The notes beneath the pieces were generated by a model that saw only the letters and a program-made list of their open reading frames with translations, was not told the DNA's origin and ran no database searches. 64,000 bases of DNA, taken from CADEEN01 sp963740395. GTDB lineage: Bacteria > Pseudomonadota > Gammaproteobacteria > Burkholderiales > Burkholderiaceae_C. Positions within the stretch are counted from its first letter, which is position 1; the number at the start of each line of letters is the position of its first letter. Shown here one piece after another: positions 37,808 through 46,105 of the stretch. The stretch spans positions 1-64,000 of the forward strand of contig CAVUEP010000031.1 in the NCBI GenBank assembly GCA_963740395.1, given 5' to 3'. The translations under genes and the position numbers were made by a program.

Positions 37808-38684
37808 TCAGGTGCGCCAGACGCGTGGCGCCATGGCGGACAGCGACCATTCGCCCTGGCGCCAGGCAGCGCGCACGGCGGCCAGCAGCGCCATCGCCGG
37901 CTCGACTCGCGCAGCCAAGTACGCGCAGCACGACGACGCCCTCGTGCGGGCTGGTAGCCGCTGCGCGGGGCGCCAGCGGCGAGGCTTCGATGCAATGGCG
38001 CGCAGCGTCCAGCAGGCGTTCATGGCGTTGTGCGCTCAGCGGCCGACCGGCCGCGAACCACAGCACGCCCAGGACGCGCTGGCCGTCCCAGCCGAGCGGC
38101 GAGTCGAGCAGCCGTGTGTCGCTGGCATCGATGCGGCCGCGTTCGAGCCAGCGGCCGGGCAGCTCGAGATGCTGCGTGAACACTCCGGCATCGAAGGCCT
38201 CGCCCGCCGCGGGTAGCCCGAGCGCCAGCACATCCCAGCCCATCGCTTCGGCGTCGGTGGCCAGTTCGAGCCGCACGCGGTTCTCGCCGATGCAGCCGCG
38301 GTAGGCGATGGTCTCGAGCGGCAGCCACTCGAGACGCGCGTCGTCGGCAACGCGCAGCGTCGCCTGTTGCGAGGCCCTGGCGCCGGTGCTGCGGTAGAAG
38401 CGCGTCGCGCCGGGCGTCGTGATCAGCGCATGCGTGCCGGCGTCGAGCGTGGCCTCGATCTGCAGGACGTCGCCGCCGACGATGCCGCCCGGTGGGTGCA
38501 CCAGCACATGGTGACAGATGGCGGAACCCTCCGGATACAGCCGCTGCAGCACGCGCAGCGGGCCCTCGTGCCGGTCGTGCGCGATCGTGCGTGCGCCGTC
38601 GCGCGTGTAATGCAAGGCCAGGCGGCCGTGCCAACCCTTGGGCCGATCGGGCGCGATGGCGGCGATCGCGCTGTCAACGCGCAT
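37808..38684 (-). CDS. ureD: Urease accessory protein UreD, one extra base near 37916
   Basis: UreD (UreH) is the chaperone that binds apo-urease directly and carries nickel from UreG through UreF. Blocks WHGRLALHYTRDGARTIA, YPEGSAICHHVLVHPPGGIVGGD (as HHVLVHPPGGI) and TTPGATRFYRS are diagnostic. The literal frame fails after VVVLRVL. Removing one G near 37916 gives AARVEPAMALL and the end APRVWRT, stop at 37808. It is 10 kb from ureA and is the last gene of the transporter/deaminase unit, overlapping the deaminase by 11 bases. Confidence 0.92.
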
Positions 38685-39150
38685 GCCAGAAACTGCGGTG
38701 CAGTGCGGCGATTTCGGTCTGGACTTCGTCGAACGGCCCGAACACCTGCACCGCCTTCTGCCCGCGCGCGAACAATTCGCGACAGGGCAGGGCCAGGGTC
38801 GGGTTCTCGGCGTGGTTGCCGGTGAATTCGAGCAGGCTGTCTTCGCTGATGCCGTAGACCAGGCGACCGATATGGGCCCAGTACTGGGTGCCGGCGCACA
38901 TGGCGCAGGGTTCGACCGTCGTCACCAGCGTGCAGTCCCACAGGGTCGCGGCATCGAAGCGGTGCGCGGCCAGGCGCGCGAGGACGGCCTCGGCGTGATT
39001 GACGGTGTCGACATTGCCCTGCTCGAGCAAGACGGTCTCGCCATCGGCAGCCACCAGCAGCGCCCCAAAGGGATGCCGGCCGCGGGCCACGGCCGCCTGC
39101 GCCACGCCGTTGGCGCGGCGCAGCTGGCGCAGCATCTGCTCGCGGTTCAC
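38674..39150 (-). CDS. Nucleoside/guanine deaminase of the cytidine deaminase-like superfamily
   Basis: This is a 158-residue zinc deaminase with ligands HAEAV (His52, catalytic Glu54) and EPCAMC (Cys82, Cys85). The WAHIGRLVYGI block and position next to XDH and hydroxyisourate hydrolase genes fit guanine deaminase (guanine to xanthine), but the exact substrate cannot be read from sequence; tRNA-adenosine deaminase is less likely because the length and C-terminus differ. The start is GTG 39150 within the permease stop. Confidence 0.85.
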   Translation of the reverse strand: MNREQMLRQLRRANGVAQAAVARGRHPFGALLVAADGETVLLEQGNVDTVNHAEAVLARLAAHRFDAATLWDCTLVTTVEPCAMCAGTQYWAHIGRLVYGISEDSLLEFTGNHAENPTLALPCRELFARGQKAVQVFGPFDEVQTEIAALHRSFWHAR

Positions 39151-39917
39151 ACCGCCTGCGAGCCTCGATGCGCCCAACCGGTGGTGCGCTTCTCGAGTAC
39201 CGAGAACAACTCGTACATCGCCATCGCCATGGCGCCGATCGTCACCAGGCCGGCGAAGGCCAGTGGCATGCGCTGCTGCGAGCCCGCGCTCTGCATCAGG
39301 TAGCCGATGCCCGAGTCGCCGGCGGTCATCTCGGCCAGCACGGTGCCGACGAAGGCCAGCGTGATCGCGACCTTGAGCGAGGCGTAGAAGTAGGGCATCG
39401 AGCGCGGCAGCCCGACCTTGACCAGCACGTCCCAGCGCTTGGCGCCGAGCACGCGCAGCACGTCTTCCAGTTCGGGCTCGAGCGTGGCCAGGCCGGTGGC
39501 GATGTTGACCGTGATCGGGAAGAACGAGATCAGGAACGCCGTCAGGATGCCCGGCCCCAGGCCGATGCCGAACCAGACCACCAGGATCGGCACGATGGCG
39601 GCCTTGGGCACCGCGTTGAACGCCACCATCAATGGGTAGATGGCGGTGTAGGCCAGGCGCGAGCTGCCGATCAGGAAGCCGAGCATCACGCCGACGACGA
39701 TGGCGATGCCAAAGCCGACCATCGTGACCCAGAAGGTCTTCCATGCCGCTTCGAGCAGCGGGCCGCGGAACTCGATGAACTGCTGGGCAATCTGCCAGGG
39801 ACTGGGGAAGATGAATTCGGCGATGCCGAAGCCGACCACGATGGCCTGCCACAGCAGCAGGATGATCGCCAGCAGCGCCAGCGGCGACCAACGCTCGAAG
39901 TTCCTGGTGATCTTCAT
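39147..39917 (-). CDS. ABC transporter permease, SsuC/TauC type
   Basis: This is a 256-residue inner-membrane permease with six hydrophobic segments and the cytosolic coupling loop LEPELEDVLRVLGAKRWDVL (as EDVLRVLGAKRWD). The family carries nitrate, sulfonates, taurine and, for NMT1/THI5-type binding proteins, pyrimidine or purine-related bases. The downstream deaminase and the divergent uraH-xdhC make a purine-type substrate the best guess. It overlaps the ATPase gene by four bases. Confidence 0.92.
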   Translation of the reverse strand: MKITRNFERWSPLALLAIILLLWQAIVVGFGIAEFIFPSPWQIAQQFIEFRGPLLEAAWKTFWVTMVGFGIAIVVGVMLGFLIGSSRLAYTAIYPLMVAFNAVPKAAIVPILVVWFGIGLGPGILTAFLISFFPITVNIATGLATLEPELEDVLRVLGAKRWDVLVKVGLPRSMPYFYASLKVAITLAFVGTVLAEMTAGDSGIGYLMQSAGSQQRMPLAFAGLVTIGAMAMAMYELFSVLEKRTTGWAHRGSQAV

Positions 39918-40726
39918 GGCGTGGCCGTAGCAACGCTCTTGCGCAGGACGCCGATGTGACCGCGCAGCTCGTGCACGATCTCGGAAAACGCCGCCGAGTA
40001 CGTGACTTCGAGGTCGCGCGGGCGCGGCAGGTCGATCTGCCGCTGCACCACGAAGCGGCCCGGGCTCTTGCTCATCACGTACACCGTGTCGGCCAGGAAC
40101 ACGCTCTCGCGCAGGTCATGCGTGACCAGGATGACGTTGAACTTCTGTGCCGCGTGCAGGTCGCGCAGCGCGCACCACAGTTCCTCGCGCGTGAAGGCGT
40201 CCAGGGCACCGAAGGGCTCGTCCAGCAGCAGCAGCTTGGGTTCGTGCACCAGGGCGCGGCAGATGCTGGCGCGCTGCTGCATGCCGCCCGAGAGCTGCCA
40301 GGGGAACTGGTCTTCGTAGCCGCCCAGACCGACGCTCTTGAGCAGGTCGCGCGCCTTGGCCTCGTACTCGGCCCGTTTGGCCTTGAAGTTCGAGCGGTAG
40401 GGCTCGACGATCTCCAACGGCAGCAGCACGTTGTCGATCGTCGTGCGCCAGGGCAGCAGGCTCGGCGCCTGGAACGACATGCCGCTGATCTTCAGCGGGC
40501 CCTTGACGGGCTGGCCGTCGATCTCGATCGTGCCCCGGCTGGGCATCTTCAGGCCGGTGGCCAGCTTCATGAAGGTCGACTTGCCGCAGCCCGAGGGCCC
40601 GACGATGGCGATGAACTCGCCCGGCTCCACCGACAGGCTGATGTCCTCGACCGCGTAGGTGCCGGCGGCCTGCAACTCGTCGTTGTAGGCCAGCCAGACC
40701 TTCTGGAAGTCGACGAACGCTGTCAT
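39914..40726 (-). CDS. ABC transporter ATP-binding protein, SsuB/TauB type
   Basis: This 270-residue ATPase has Walker A GPSGCGKST, Q-loop FQAPSLLPW, signature LSGGMQQRASICRAL and Walker B LLLLDEPFGALD, followed by VTHDLRES. ATG 40726 (MTAFVDFQKVW) is the homology-supported start. It lies 45 bases after the binding-protein gene and is translationally coupled to the permease. Confidence 0.94.
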   Translation of the reverse strand: MTAFVDFQKVWLAYNDELQAAGTYAVEDISLSVEPGEFIAIVGPSGCGKSTFMKLATGLKMPSRGTIEIDGQPVKGPLKISGMSFQAPSLLPWRTTIDNVLLPLEIVEPYRSNFKAKRAEYEAKARDLLKSVGLGGYEDQFPWQLSGGMQQRASICRALVHEPKLLLLDEPFGALDAFTREELWCALRDLHAAQKFNVILVTHDLRESVFLADTVYVMSKSPGRFVVQRQIDLPRPRDLEVTYSAAFSEIVHELRGHIGVLRKSVATATP

Positions 40727-40770
40727 GCGGCGTTCACGCTGGCGCCGGGATGCGGCTGTCGCGGCAACAC

Positions 40771-41819
40771 TTACTTCTTCTTCATCGGTGGCAGGATGTT
40801 CAACTCGGCAGTACTGGGCAGGAACGCGCCGTTCCACACCACCGCCGCATCGACCCGGCTCTTGGTATTGAAGGCGTCGGACACCTGCGAGGCCATCAGC
40901 GCCAGCCGCGGTGCGTTGGCCACGCCAAAGCCCTCGGCGCGCGCATCGGCGCTGGCCACCACCGAATCAATCGCCAGGCGCAGCCGGCGCTTCTCGAGGT
41001 CGACGTTGATGATGCCGTCGCGCTGCTTGACGTACTCGATCGCCGCATCGGGGTCGGCCATCACTTCCTTGGCGCCCTTGCTGAACGCGACCAGGAAGGC
41101 CTTCACGGCCGCGGGGTTCTCCTTGATCATCTTGGGCGTGGCGATGATCACGTTGCCGTAGAGCTTCACGCCGTTGGCTGGCGTACGGGCAGGATGACCA
41201 CGTCCTCGGCCTTGACGCCGCGCGCTTCCAGGTTCAGCAGCGACGTGAACGAGAAGCCGGTGATGGCGTCGATGTCGCCGCGCACCAGCATGGTTTCGCG
41301 CAGCGGCGGGTCCATGCTGGTCCAGGCCACGTTTTGCACGTTGTTGGCCTGGGCGAAGATCGGGAAGGCACGTCGGCCGGCGTCGAACACCGGCGCGCCA
41401 AGCTTCTTGCCCGACAGGTCGGCCGGCTTGCTGATGCCGCTCTTCTTCAGCGCCAGCACCGCGGCGGGCGTGTTGTTGTAGACCATCATCACCGCCACCG
41501 GCTTGTTCGGCGCGTCGGGGTTGTTGGCGTGGAATTCCATCAGCGCCGCGAGGTCGGCGAAGCCCATGTCGTAGGTGCCCGAGGCCACGCGCGTGACCGT
41601 GCCGCCCGAGCCGTTGCCGGCGTCGATGGTCACGTCCAGGCCGGCGGCCTTGTAGTGGCCCTTGGCGGCAGAGGCCAGGAACAGCGCGGCCGGGCCTTCG
41701 AAGCGCCAGTCGAGCTGGAACTTGATCGGTGTCTGGGCCTGCGCGGCGAGCGGGGCCGAGCACAGCAGCGCCAGCGTGAGTGCGGCGCGGCGGGTCAGTC
41801 GGGAAGGGGCGTGGGCCAT
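40771..41819 (-). CDS. ABC transporter substrate-binding protein, NMT1/THI5-like, two extra bases near 41175
   Basis: This periplasmic binding protein has a Tat/Sec-like signal (RLTRRAALTLALL, cleavage near AQAQT). Then come KFQLDWRFEGPAALFLASAAKGHYK, shown as QLDWRFEGPAALF and AAKGHYKAAGL, and the family loops YNNTPAAVLAL and PADLSGKKLG. The frame is lost near 41170-41185, where two extra Cs would restore a VILPYAS-NGVKLYGN join, and the protein ends LNILPPMKKK. About 348 residues. First gene of the minus-strand unit ending with ureD. The NMT1/THI5 fold is used for pyrimidines, nitrate and taurine. Confidence 0.9.
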
Positions 41820-41943
41820 GGAACTCTCCGTTTGCGTGCGGTGTGGATGATGCGGGGATCAGGCATTGTGCAAGTTTCGTGCGCGCCTTGGGCTCCGGGC
41901 TTGCACCACGGCGGTGCCCTGCGCCCGGCGGAGAAAGTCTGGC

Positions 41944-41971
41944 TTGACGCGCGGCGCAAACTGTATACAGT
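41944..41971 (+). promoter_or_regulatory. Candidate sigma-70 promoter of uraH-xdhC
   Basis: TTGACG (41944-41949) and TACAGT (41966-41971) are separated by 16 bases, 30 bases before the uraH ATG. The -10 box falls inside the palindrome at 41957-41974, so a bound regulator would block it. Confidence 0.5.
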
Positions 41972-41974
41972 TTG
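41957..41974. promoter_or_regulatory. 18-bp perfect palindrome, GntR-type operator
   Basis: CAAACTGTATACAGTTTG is a perfect 18-bp palindrome centred on GTATAC. The TGTATACA core is characteristic of FadR/VanR-type GntR-family operators. It covers the probable -10 box of uraH and sits in the divergent region upstream of the ABC transporter unit. No GntR gene is in the window, so the regulator must be encoded elsewhere. Confidence 0.7.
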
Positions 41975-42000
41975 TCGGCTCTGCCGACACTCTGCCCCCG

Positions 42001-42354
42001 ATGGGACACCTCAGCACCCATGTTCTCGATACCGCCCATGGCTGCGCCGCCGCCGGCATGCGCGTCACGTTGCAGCGCGTCGAGGCGGGCGCTGCGGTCA
42101 CGCTGCGGCAATTGAAGTTGAACGACGACGGTCGCGCCGACGGGCCCCTGCTCGACGCGGCGGCCATGCGCGTCGGTCGCTACCGGCTGCTGTTCGACGT
42201 CGCGCCGTACTTTCGTGCCCGCGGCGCCACCCTGGCCGAGCCGCCGTTCATCGATGTCGTGACGCTCGACTTCGGCATCGCCGACGCGGCCGGCCACTAC
42301 CACGTGCCCTTGCTGGTCAGCCCCTGGAGCTACAGCACCTACCGCGGCAGCTAG
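42001..42354 (+). CDS. uraH: 5-hydroxyisourate hydrolase
   Basis: UraH hydrolyses 5-hydroxyisourate to OHCU in uric acid breakdown. The 117-residue transthyretin-like protein begins GHLSTHVLDTAHG with the catalytic His, has the second conserved block near VGRYRLLFD, and ends with the diagnostic YRGS. ATG 42001 follows the operator closely; xdhC begins 19 bases later. Both would be repressed together. Confidence 0.95.
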   Translation: MGHLSTHVLDTAHGCAAAGMRVTLQRVEAGAAVTLRQLKLNDDGRADGPLLDAAAMRVGRYRLLFDVAPYFRARGATLAEPPFIDVVTLDFGIADAAGHYHVPLLVSPWSYSTYRGS

Positions 42355-42373
42355 TCGCCTCGACGTCCACGCT

Positions 42374-43189
42374 ATGACGGCGGCGCAGATCGAGGCTTTC
42401 ATCGCGCGCCTGAACCAAGGGCCTGCGGTGCTGGTGCGCGTGGCAGCGACGCAGGGGTCGGTGCCGCGCGAGGCCGGTGCCTGGATGGGCGTGTTTACCG
42501 ACGCCGTGGTCGGGACGGTCGGCGGCGGGCATCTGGAATTCGAGGCGATCGCCCACGCACGACGGGCGCTTGCCGGCAACGCGATCGAGGCGCAGCGGCG
42601 CTTCGCGCTCGGCCCGTCGCTGGGCCAATGCTGCGGTGGTGTGGTGCACCTGGCGTTCACGCGTGCGAGCCCGGCCGACGCGGCCGCGTTGCGCGCCGGG
42701 CTCGAAGCCGAGGATGATGCCCGGCGCCTGCCCGTGGCGCTGTTCGGCGGCGGCCATGTCGGCCACGCGATCGTGCAGGCGCTGACGCCCTTGCCGGTGC
42801 GCGTGCGCTGGATCGACAGCCGCGACGAGATCTTCCCCGGTGCTCTGATGCGCTGGGTGCAGACCGAGCATTCGGCGCCGGTGCAGGCCGCGGTGGCCGA
42901 CCTCGACGCACAGTCACGCGTGCTGATCATGAGCTTCTCGCACGCCGAGGACCTCGACATCGTCGCGGCCTGCCTGGCGCGCCAGCGCGAGCGCGGTGAC
43001 CTGCCCTTCGTCGGCCTGATCGGCAGCCAGACCAAGTGGGCCAGTTTCCGGCAGCGCCTCCAAGCCCGTGGCTACGCCGAGGCGGAGCTGGCGCACGTGA
43101 CCTGCCCGATCGGGGTGGCCGGCGTGGTGGGCAAGGAACCCGAGGTCATCGCCGCAGCGGTGGCCGCGCAGCTGATGCAGGGCCGCTGA
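42374..43189 (+). CDS. xdhC: Xanthine dehydrogenase accessory protein XdhC
   Basis: XdhC inserts the sulfurated molybdenum cofactor into xanthine dehydrogenase. The 271-residue protein has the N-terminal XdhC/CoxI domain (VLVRVAATQGSVPREAGAWM as ATQGSVPREAGAWM; GQCCGGVVHL with the Cys pair) and a Rossmann domain (LFGGGHVGHAIV). The C-terminus has GLIGSQTKWASFRQRL. The structural xdhA and xdhB genes are not in the window; the downstream position is taken by the large palindrome. Confidence 0.94.
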   Translation: MTAAQIEAFIARLNQGPAVLVRVAATQGSVPREAGAWMGVFTDAVVGTVGGGHLEFEAIAHARRALAGNAIEAQRRFALGPSLGQCCGGVVHLAFTRASPADAAALRAGLEAEDDARRLPVALFGGGHVGHAIVQALTPLPVRVRWIDSRDEIFPGALMRWVQTEHSAPVQAAVADLDAQSRVLIMSFSHAEDLDIVAACLARQRERGDLPFVGLIGSQTKWASFRQRLQARGYAEAELAHVTCPIGVAGVVGKEPEVIAAAVAAQLMQGR

Positions 43190-43230
43190 GCCGGATTCGC
43201 TTTCACGATCGTCAAAGTGGCCGGCTGCTC

Positions 43231-43613
43231 GCGGCCCGTTGCGGACGTTCGCGTACGAGCGCCATGCCGCTGTTCGCGTGCTTGCCTCGGCGCGTGCCGC
43301 GGGCATGGGGTGGCCGCTTTCGCTCATGTCCCCCGGCCTGGGCCTGCGGCCCGGGCCTCCTCCTTTACTTCGCTGCGCGGGCACCCCACGGCCCGATCGG
43401 CAGCGGCGGCGGTTCGCCATCGTCGAACGCCACCCACGCGGTCTGCCGCGGGCGTGGGGTGGCCGCTGCAGCGAAGTAAAGGAGGAGACGGCGCCCGCCA
43501 GGCCGAGGTCGGGGGACATGAGCGAAAGCGGCCGCCCCAGCTGGCGGCACGCGCCGAGGCAAGCACGCGACTCGCGGCCAGGCGCTCGTTCGCGAACGTC
43601 CGCAACGGGCCGC
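43231..43613. repeat. Large imperfect inverted repeat (arms ~160 bp, loop ~60 bp)
   Basis: The stretch 43231-43262 and the reverse complement of 43582-43613 agree at 31 of 32 positions. The similarity continues inward, with small gaps and mismatches, through shared blocks such as GTGCTTGCCTCGGCGCG, GCCGCTTTCGCTCATGTCCC and CTCCTCCTTTACTTCGCTGC, to about 43396 on the left and 43455 on the right. Both strands therefore encode nearly the same peptide (RTFAxER... VLASARAA), which is a by-product. The 483 bases between xdhC and the dioxygenase contain no credible gene. It could fold into a ~380-nt hairpin as RNA or a cruciform as DNA. Confidence 0.85.
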
Positions 43614-43672
43614 GTGCAGACGGCCGCTGGCGTGCGATTCAACGCAAGCCGGTATGAATCCGGCATCGGGTT

Positions 43673-44242
43673 TCAGCTTTCGTTGTGCGCCAGCACGACG
43701 CGCTGGCGCGTGCGCGCGGCGACGTCGTAGATGTTGAAGCTGTTCATCATGCGGCCGTAGAGGTGCAGGCTGACGGCGCGCGGCCGCTGCTCCGGCACGC
43801 CGGTGACGTGGATGTGGTCGGGGTTGGGCACGAAGCTCGTGACGGCGCCGCGCCCGAGCAGGATCACGCCGCCGCGCACCAGGTCGATGCCGATGTCGGC
43901 GTCGCGGTCGGGCGACAGGCGCACGTAGCTGCGCTCCTCGAGCACGCCTTCGAGCACGCCGACGACGCCCCAGCTGCCATGGTCATGCACCGGCGTCCAC
44001 TGACCGGGCTGCCAGACCAGCGTGTACAGCGACAGGCTGTCGTCGGGCGCGTCGTAGACCAGGTTGCGGGCGTAGTGCTCGGGGTCGCTGCGGTAGTGCT
44101 GCGGCTCGAGGAACGTGTCCGTCTTTTCGATCAGGTCGAGCATCAGCGGCGCCAGCGCCAGCACGCAGTCGGCGGGGTCCTGGTGCTCGCGGCTCAGCGC
44201 GCTGGCGCGCGCGATGAAGTCGGGCAGCGTCGATGCGGTCAT
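43673..44242 (-). CDS. Cysteine dioxygenase, type I cupin
   Basis: This 189-residue iron-dependent cupin oxidises L-cysteine to cysteine sulfinate (or a close thiol such as 3-mercaptopropionate). Metal ligands are His86 and His88 in PVHDHGSWG and a third His in PDHIHVTG (143 or 145). The Ser/Tyr environment SLHLYG fits thiol dioxygenases. Bacterial members often lack the Cys-Tyr crosslink, so the substrate is uncertain. It is transcribed toward the palindrome. Confidence 0.88.
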   Translation of the reverse strand: MTASTLPDFIARASALSREHQDPADCVLALAPLMLDLIEKTDTFLEPQHYRSDPEHYARNLVYDAPDDSLSLYTLVWQPGQWTPVHDHGSWGVVGVLEGVLEERSYVRLSPDRDADIGIDLVRGGVILLGRGAVTSFVPNPDHIHVTGVPEQRPRAVSLHLYGRMMNSFNIYDVAARTRQRVVLAHNES

Positions 44243-44287
44243 GGCGGTGGGCGATTCGTCGCAGTGAGGGATGCGTGCAGTGCGTCG

Positions 44288-45611
44288 TCAGAGCTGCCGG
44301 TTGCGCGCCAGCGGCGGGTTCTTCGCGAAATAGCGCTTGATGCCCACGGCGAGCGCGTCCACGAGCTGTTTGCGGTAGGCGGGATCGGCCAGCTTGGCCT
44401 CTTCGCCGGGATTGGAGATGAAGGCGGTCTCGACCAGGATGCTCGGGATGTCGGGCGCCTTGAGCACCGCGAACCCGGCCTGTTCGACGCGCGGCTTGTG
44501 CAGGCGACCGACGCGGTCGAGCTGGCCCAAGCACCTCGTGGCCGGCGCGCATGCTGTCCTTGATCTGCGCGGTGGTGCTCATGTCGAGCAGCGCGCGCAT
44601 CACGTGCACGTCGTTGCCGGCCTTGACGTTGACGCCACCGACGATGTCGGCGGCGTTCTCCTTGTTGGCAATCCAGCGCGCTGCCGTGCTGGTGGCTGCG
44701 CCGTCGCTGAGTGCAAACACGCTCGCGCCGCGCGCCTTGGGCGTCATGAAGGCATCGGCGTGGATCGACACGAAGAGGTCGGCCTGGACGCGACGCGCCT
44801 TCTTCACGCGGTCGGCCAGCGGCACGAAGTAGTCGGCGTCGCGGGTCAGGAAGGCGCGCATCCCGGGCTGCGCGTTCAGGCGCTCGCGCAACTGCAGCGC
44901 GACCGACAGGACCACGTTCTTCTCCTTCAGGCCGCTCGGTCCGACGGCCCCGGGGTCTTCGCCGCCATGCCCGGGGTCGAGCGCGACGATGATCAGGCGC
45001 TCGACCTTGCGGATCGACTCGGGCGAGGGCGGCTTGGACGTGCTGGCCTGAGCCGGCGCCGAAGCCGCGGGTGCCTTGGCCAGCTGTCTGCTTTCGACGC
45101 GGCCGATGAAGTCGCCGAGTGCGTCGCGTACTGCCGTCGCGGCCTCGCGCTCGGCCTGTTCCTTCTCGCGGATCAGCGCCAGCAGCGGGTCGCGGGCCTC
45201 GCTCGGGTAGAGGTCGAACACCAGGCGGTGCTTGTATGCCGCAGCGGGCTCGAGCGTGAAGATCTGCGGCGCCGCGGCCTGTTTCAGGTCGATCACGAGC
45301 CGCACCACGCGGGTCTGGTACTGGCCGACGCGCACGCCGGCGATGTAGGGGTCGTCGGCGCGCACCTTGCCTACGAGCTCGCGCAGCTGCGGGCTCAGCT
45401 CGAGTCCGTCGACATCGATCACGAGCCGGTCCGGCGCGCTGAGCAGCGTGTGGCGCGCGACCAGCGCCGCGTCGGACTCGATCGTCACGCGCGTGTAGTC
45501 GGCCGCCGGCCAGACCCGCACCGCGACGATCTCGGCACCGAAGGCCAATTGCGGGGCTTGCAGCAGCAGCGCGAGGCTGCCGAGTTGCTTCAATGTGGTG
45601 CGCCGGGTCAC
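44288..45611 (-). CDS. amiC: N-acetylmuramoyl-L-alanine amidase (AmiC-type), one extra base near 44528
   Basis: This is an exported zinc amidase that splits septal peptidoglycan during daughter-cell separation. A Tat-like signal (TRRTTLKQLGSLAL) is followed by an AMIN targeting domain (IVAVRVWPAADYTRVTIE) and a linker with Ala/Pro. The amidase_3 domain has DPGHGGEDPGAVG, the helix blocking the site, and ETAFISNPGEE with the catalytic Glu. The literal frame breaks after GHEVLG; one surplus C near 44528 restores GQLDRVGRLHKPRVEQ. GTG 45611 overlaps the tsaE stop. About 440 residues. Confidence 0.92.
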
Positions 45612-46105
45612 TTGCCTAGCTCCGCTAACAGGCGCTGGCCATGGTCGGTGAAGGCATGCACGGTCACGCGGCGTTGGTCGCCGTCGAGGGGCTCGAGTTC
45701 CATGCGCCAGTCCGGCACGGGCAGCACGGCCTCGGCGTTCTCGGGCCACTCGGCGAGCTTGAGCCCCGGCCCGGCGAACACGTCGCGAAAGCCGGCATCG
45801 AGCCACTCGCGCGGATCCGTGAGGCGGTAGAAGTCGAAGTGAGAAATCACCAAGCCGTCGACCTCGTAGGGTTCCAGCACCGCATAGGTGGGGCTCTTGA
45901 CGCGGCCCGCGACGCCCAGCGCGCGCAGCAGGTGACGCACGAAGGTGGTCTTGCCTGCGCCGAGCGGGCCGCTCAGGGCGATGAAGGTGTCGGTGCGCAA
46001 TGCCGGCGAGGCCGCTAGCCGCAGGGCGAAGGCCGCACAGCCTGCTTCGTCAAGCCAGGTGAGGTTGCGAGTTTCTAGAATCGGTGAATGCGTCAACGCG
46101 ACCAT
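45608..46105 (-). CDS. tsaE: tRNA threonylcarbamoyladenosine biosynthesis ATPase TsaE
   Basis: TsaE is the P-loop ATPase that resets the TsaB-TsaD complex making t6A37 in ANN-decoding tRNAs. It is 165 residues with Walker A SGPLGAGKTT (46-53), VKSPTYAVLEPYE, HFDFYRL and the C-terminal WPENAE block. ATG 46105 lies inside the divergent queG reading frame, so the two starts overlap by 18 bases; an internal start would avoid this but cuts conserved residues little. Followed by amiC, the common tsaE-ami order. Confidence 0.93.
   Translation of the reverse strand: MVALTHSPILETRNLTWLDEAGCAAFALRLAASPALRTDTFIALSGPLGAGKTTFVRHLLRALGVAGRVKSPTYAVLEPYEVDGLVISHFDFYRLTDPREWLDAGFRDVFAGPGLKLAEWPENAEAVLPVPDWRMELEPLDGDQRRVTVHAFTDHGQRLLAELGK

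Noticed and set aside
43217..43730. Several open frames on both strands of the palindrome
   Set aside because: They repeat the same peptide on opposite strands because of DNA symmetry, lack ribosome-binding sites and resemble no protein; they are a by-product of the repeat.
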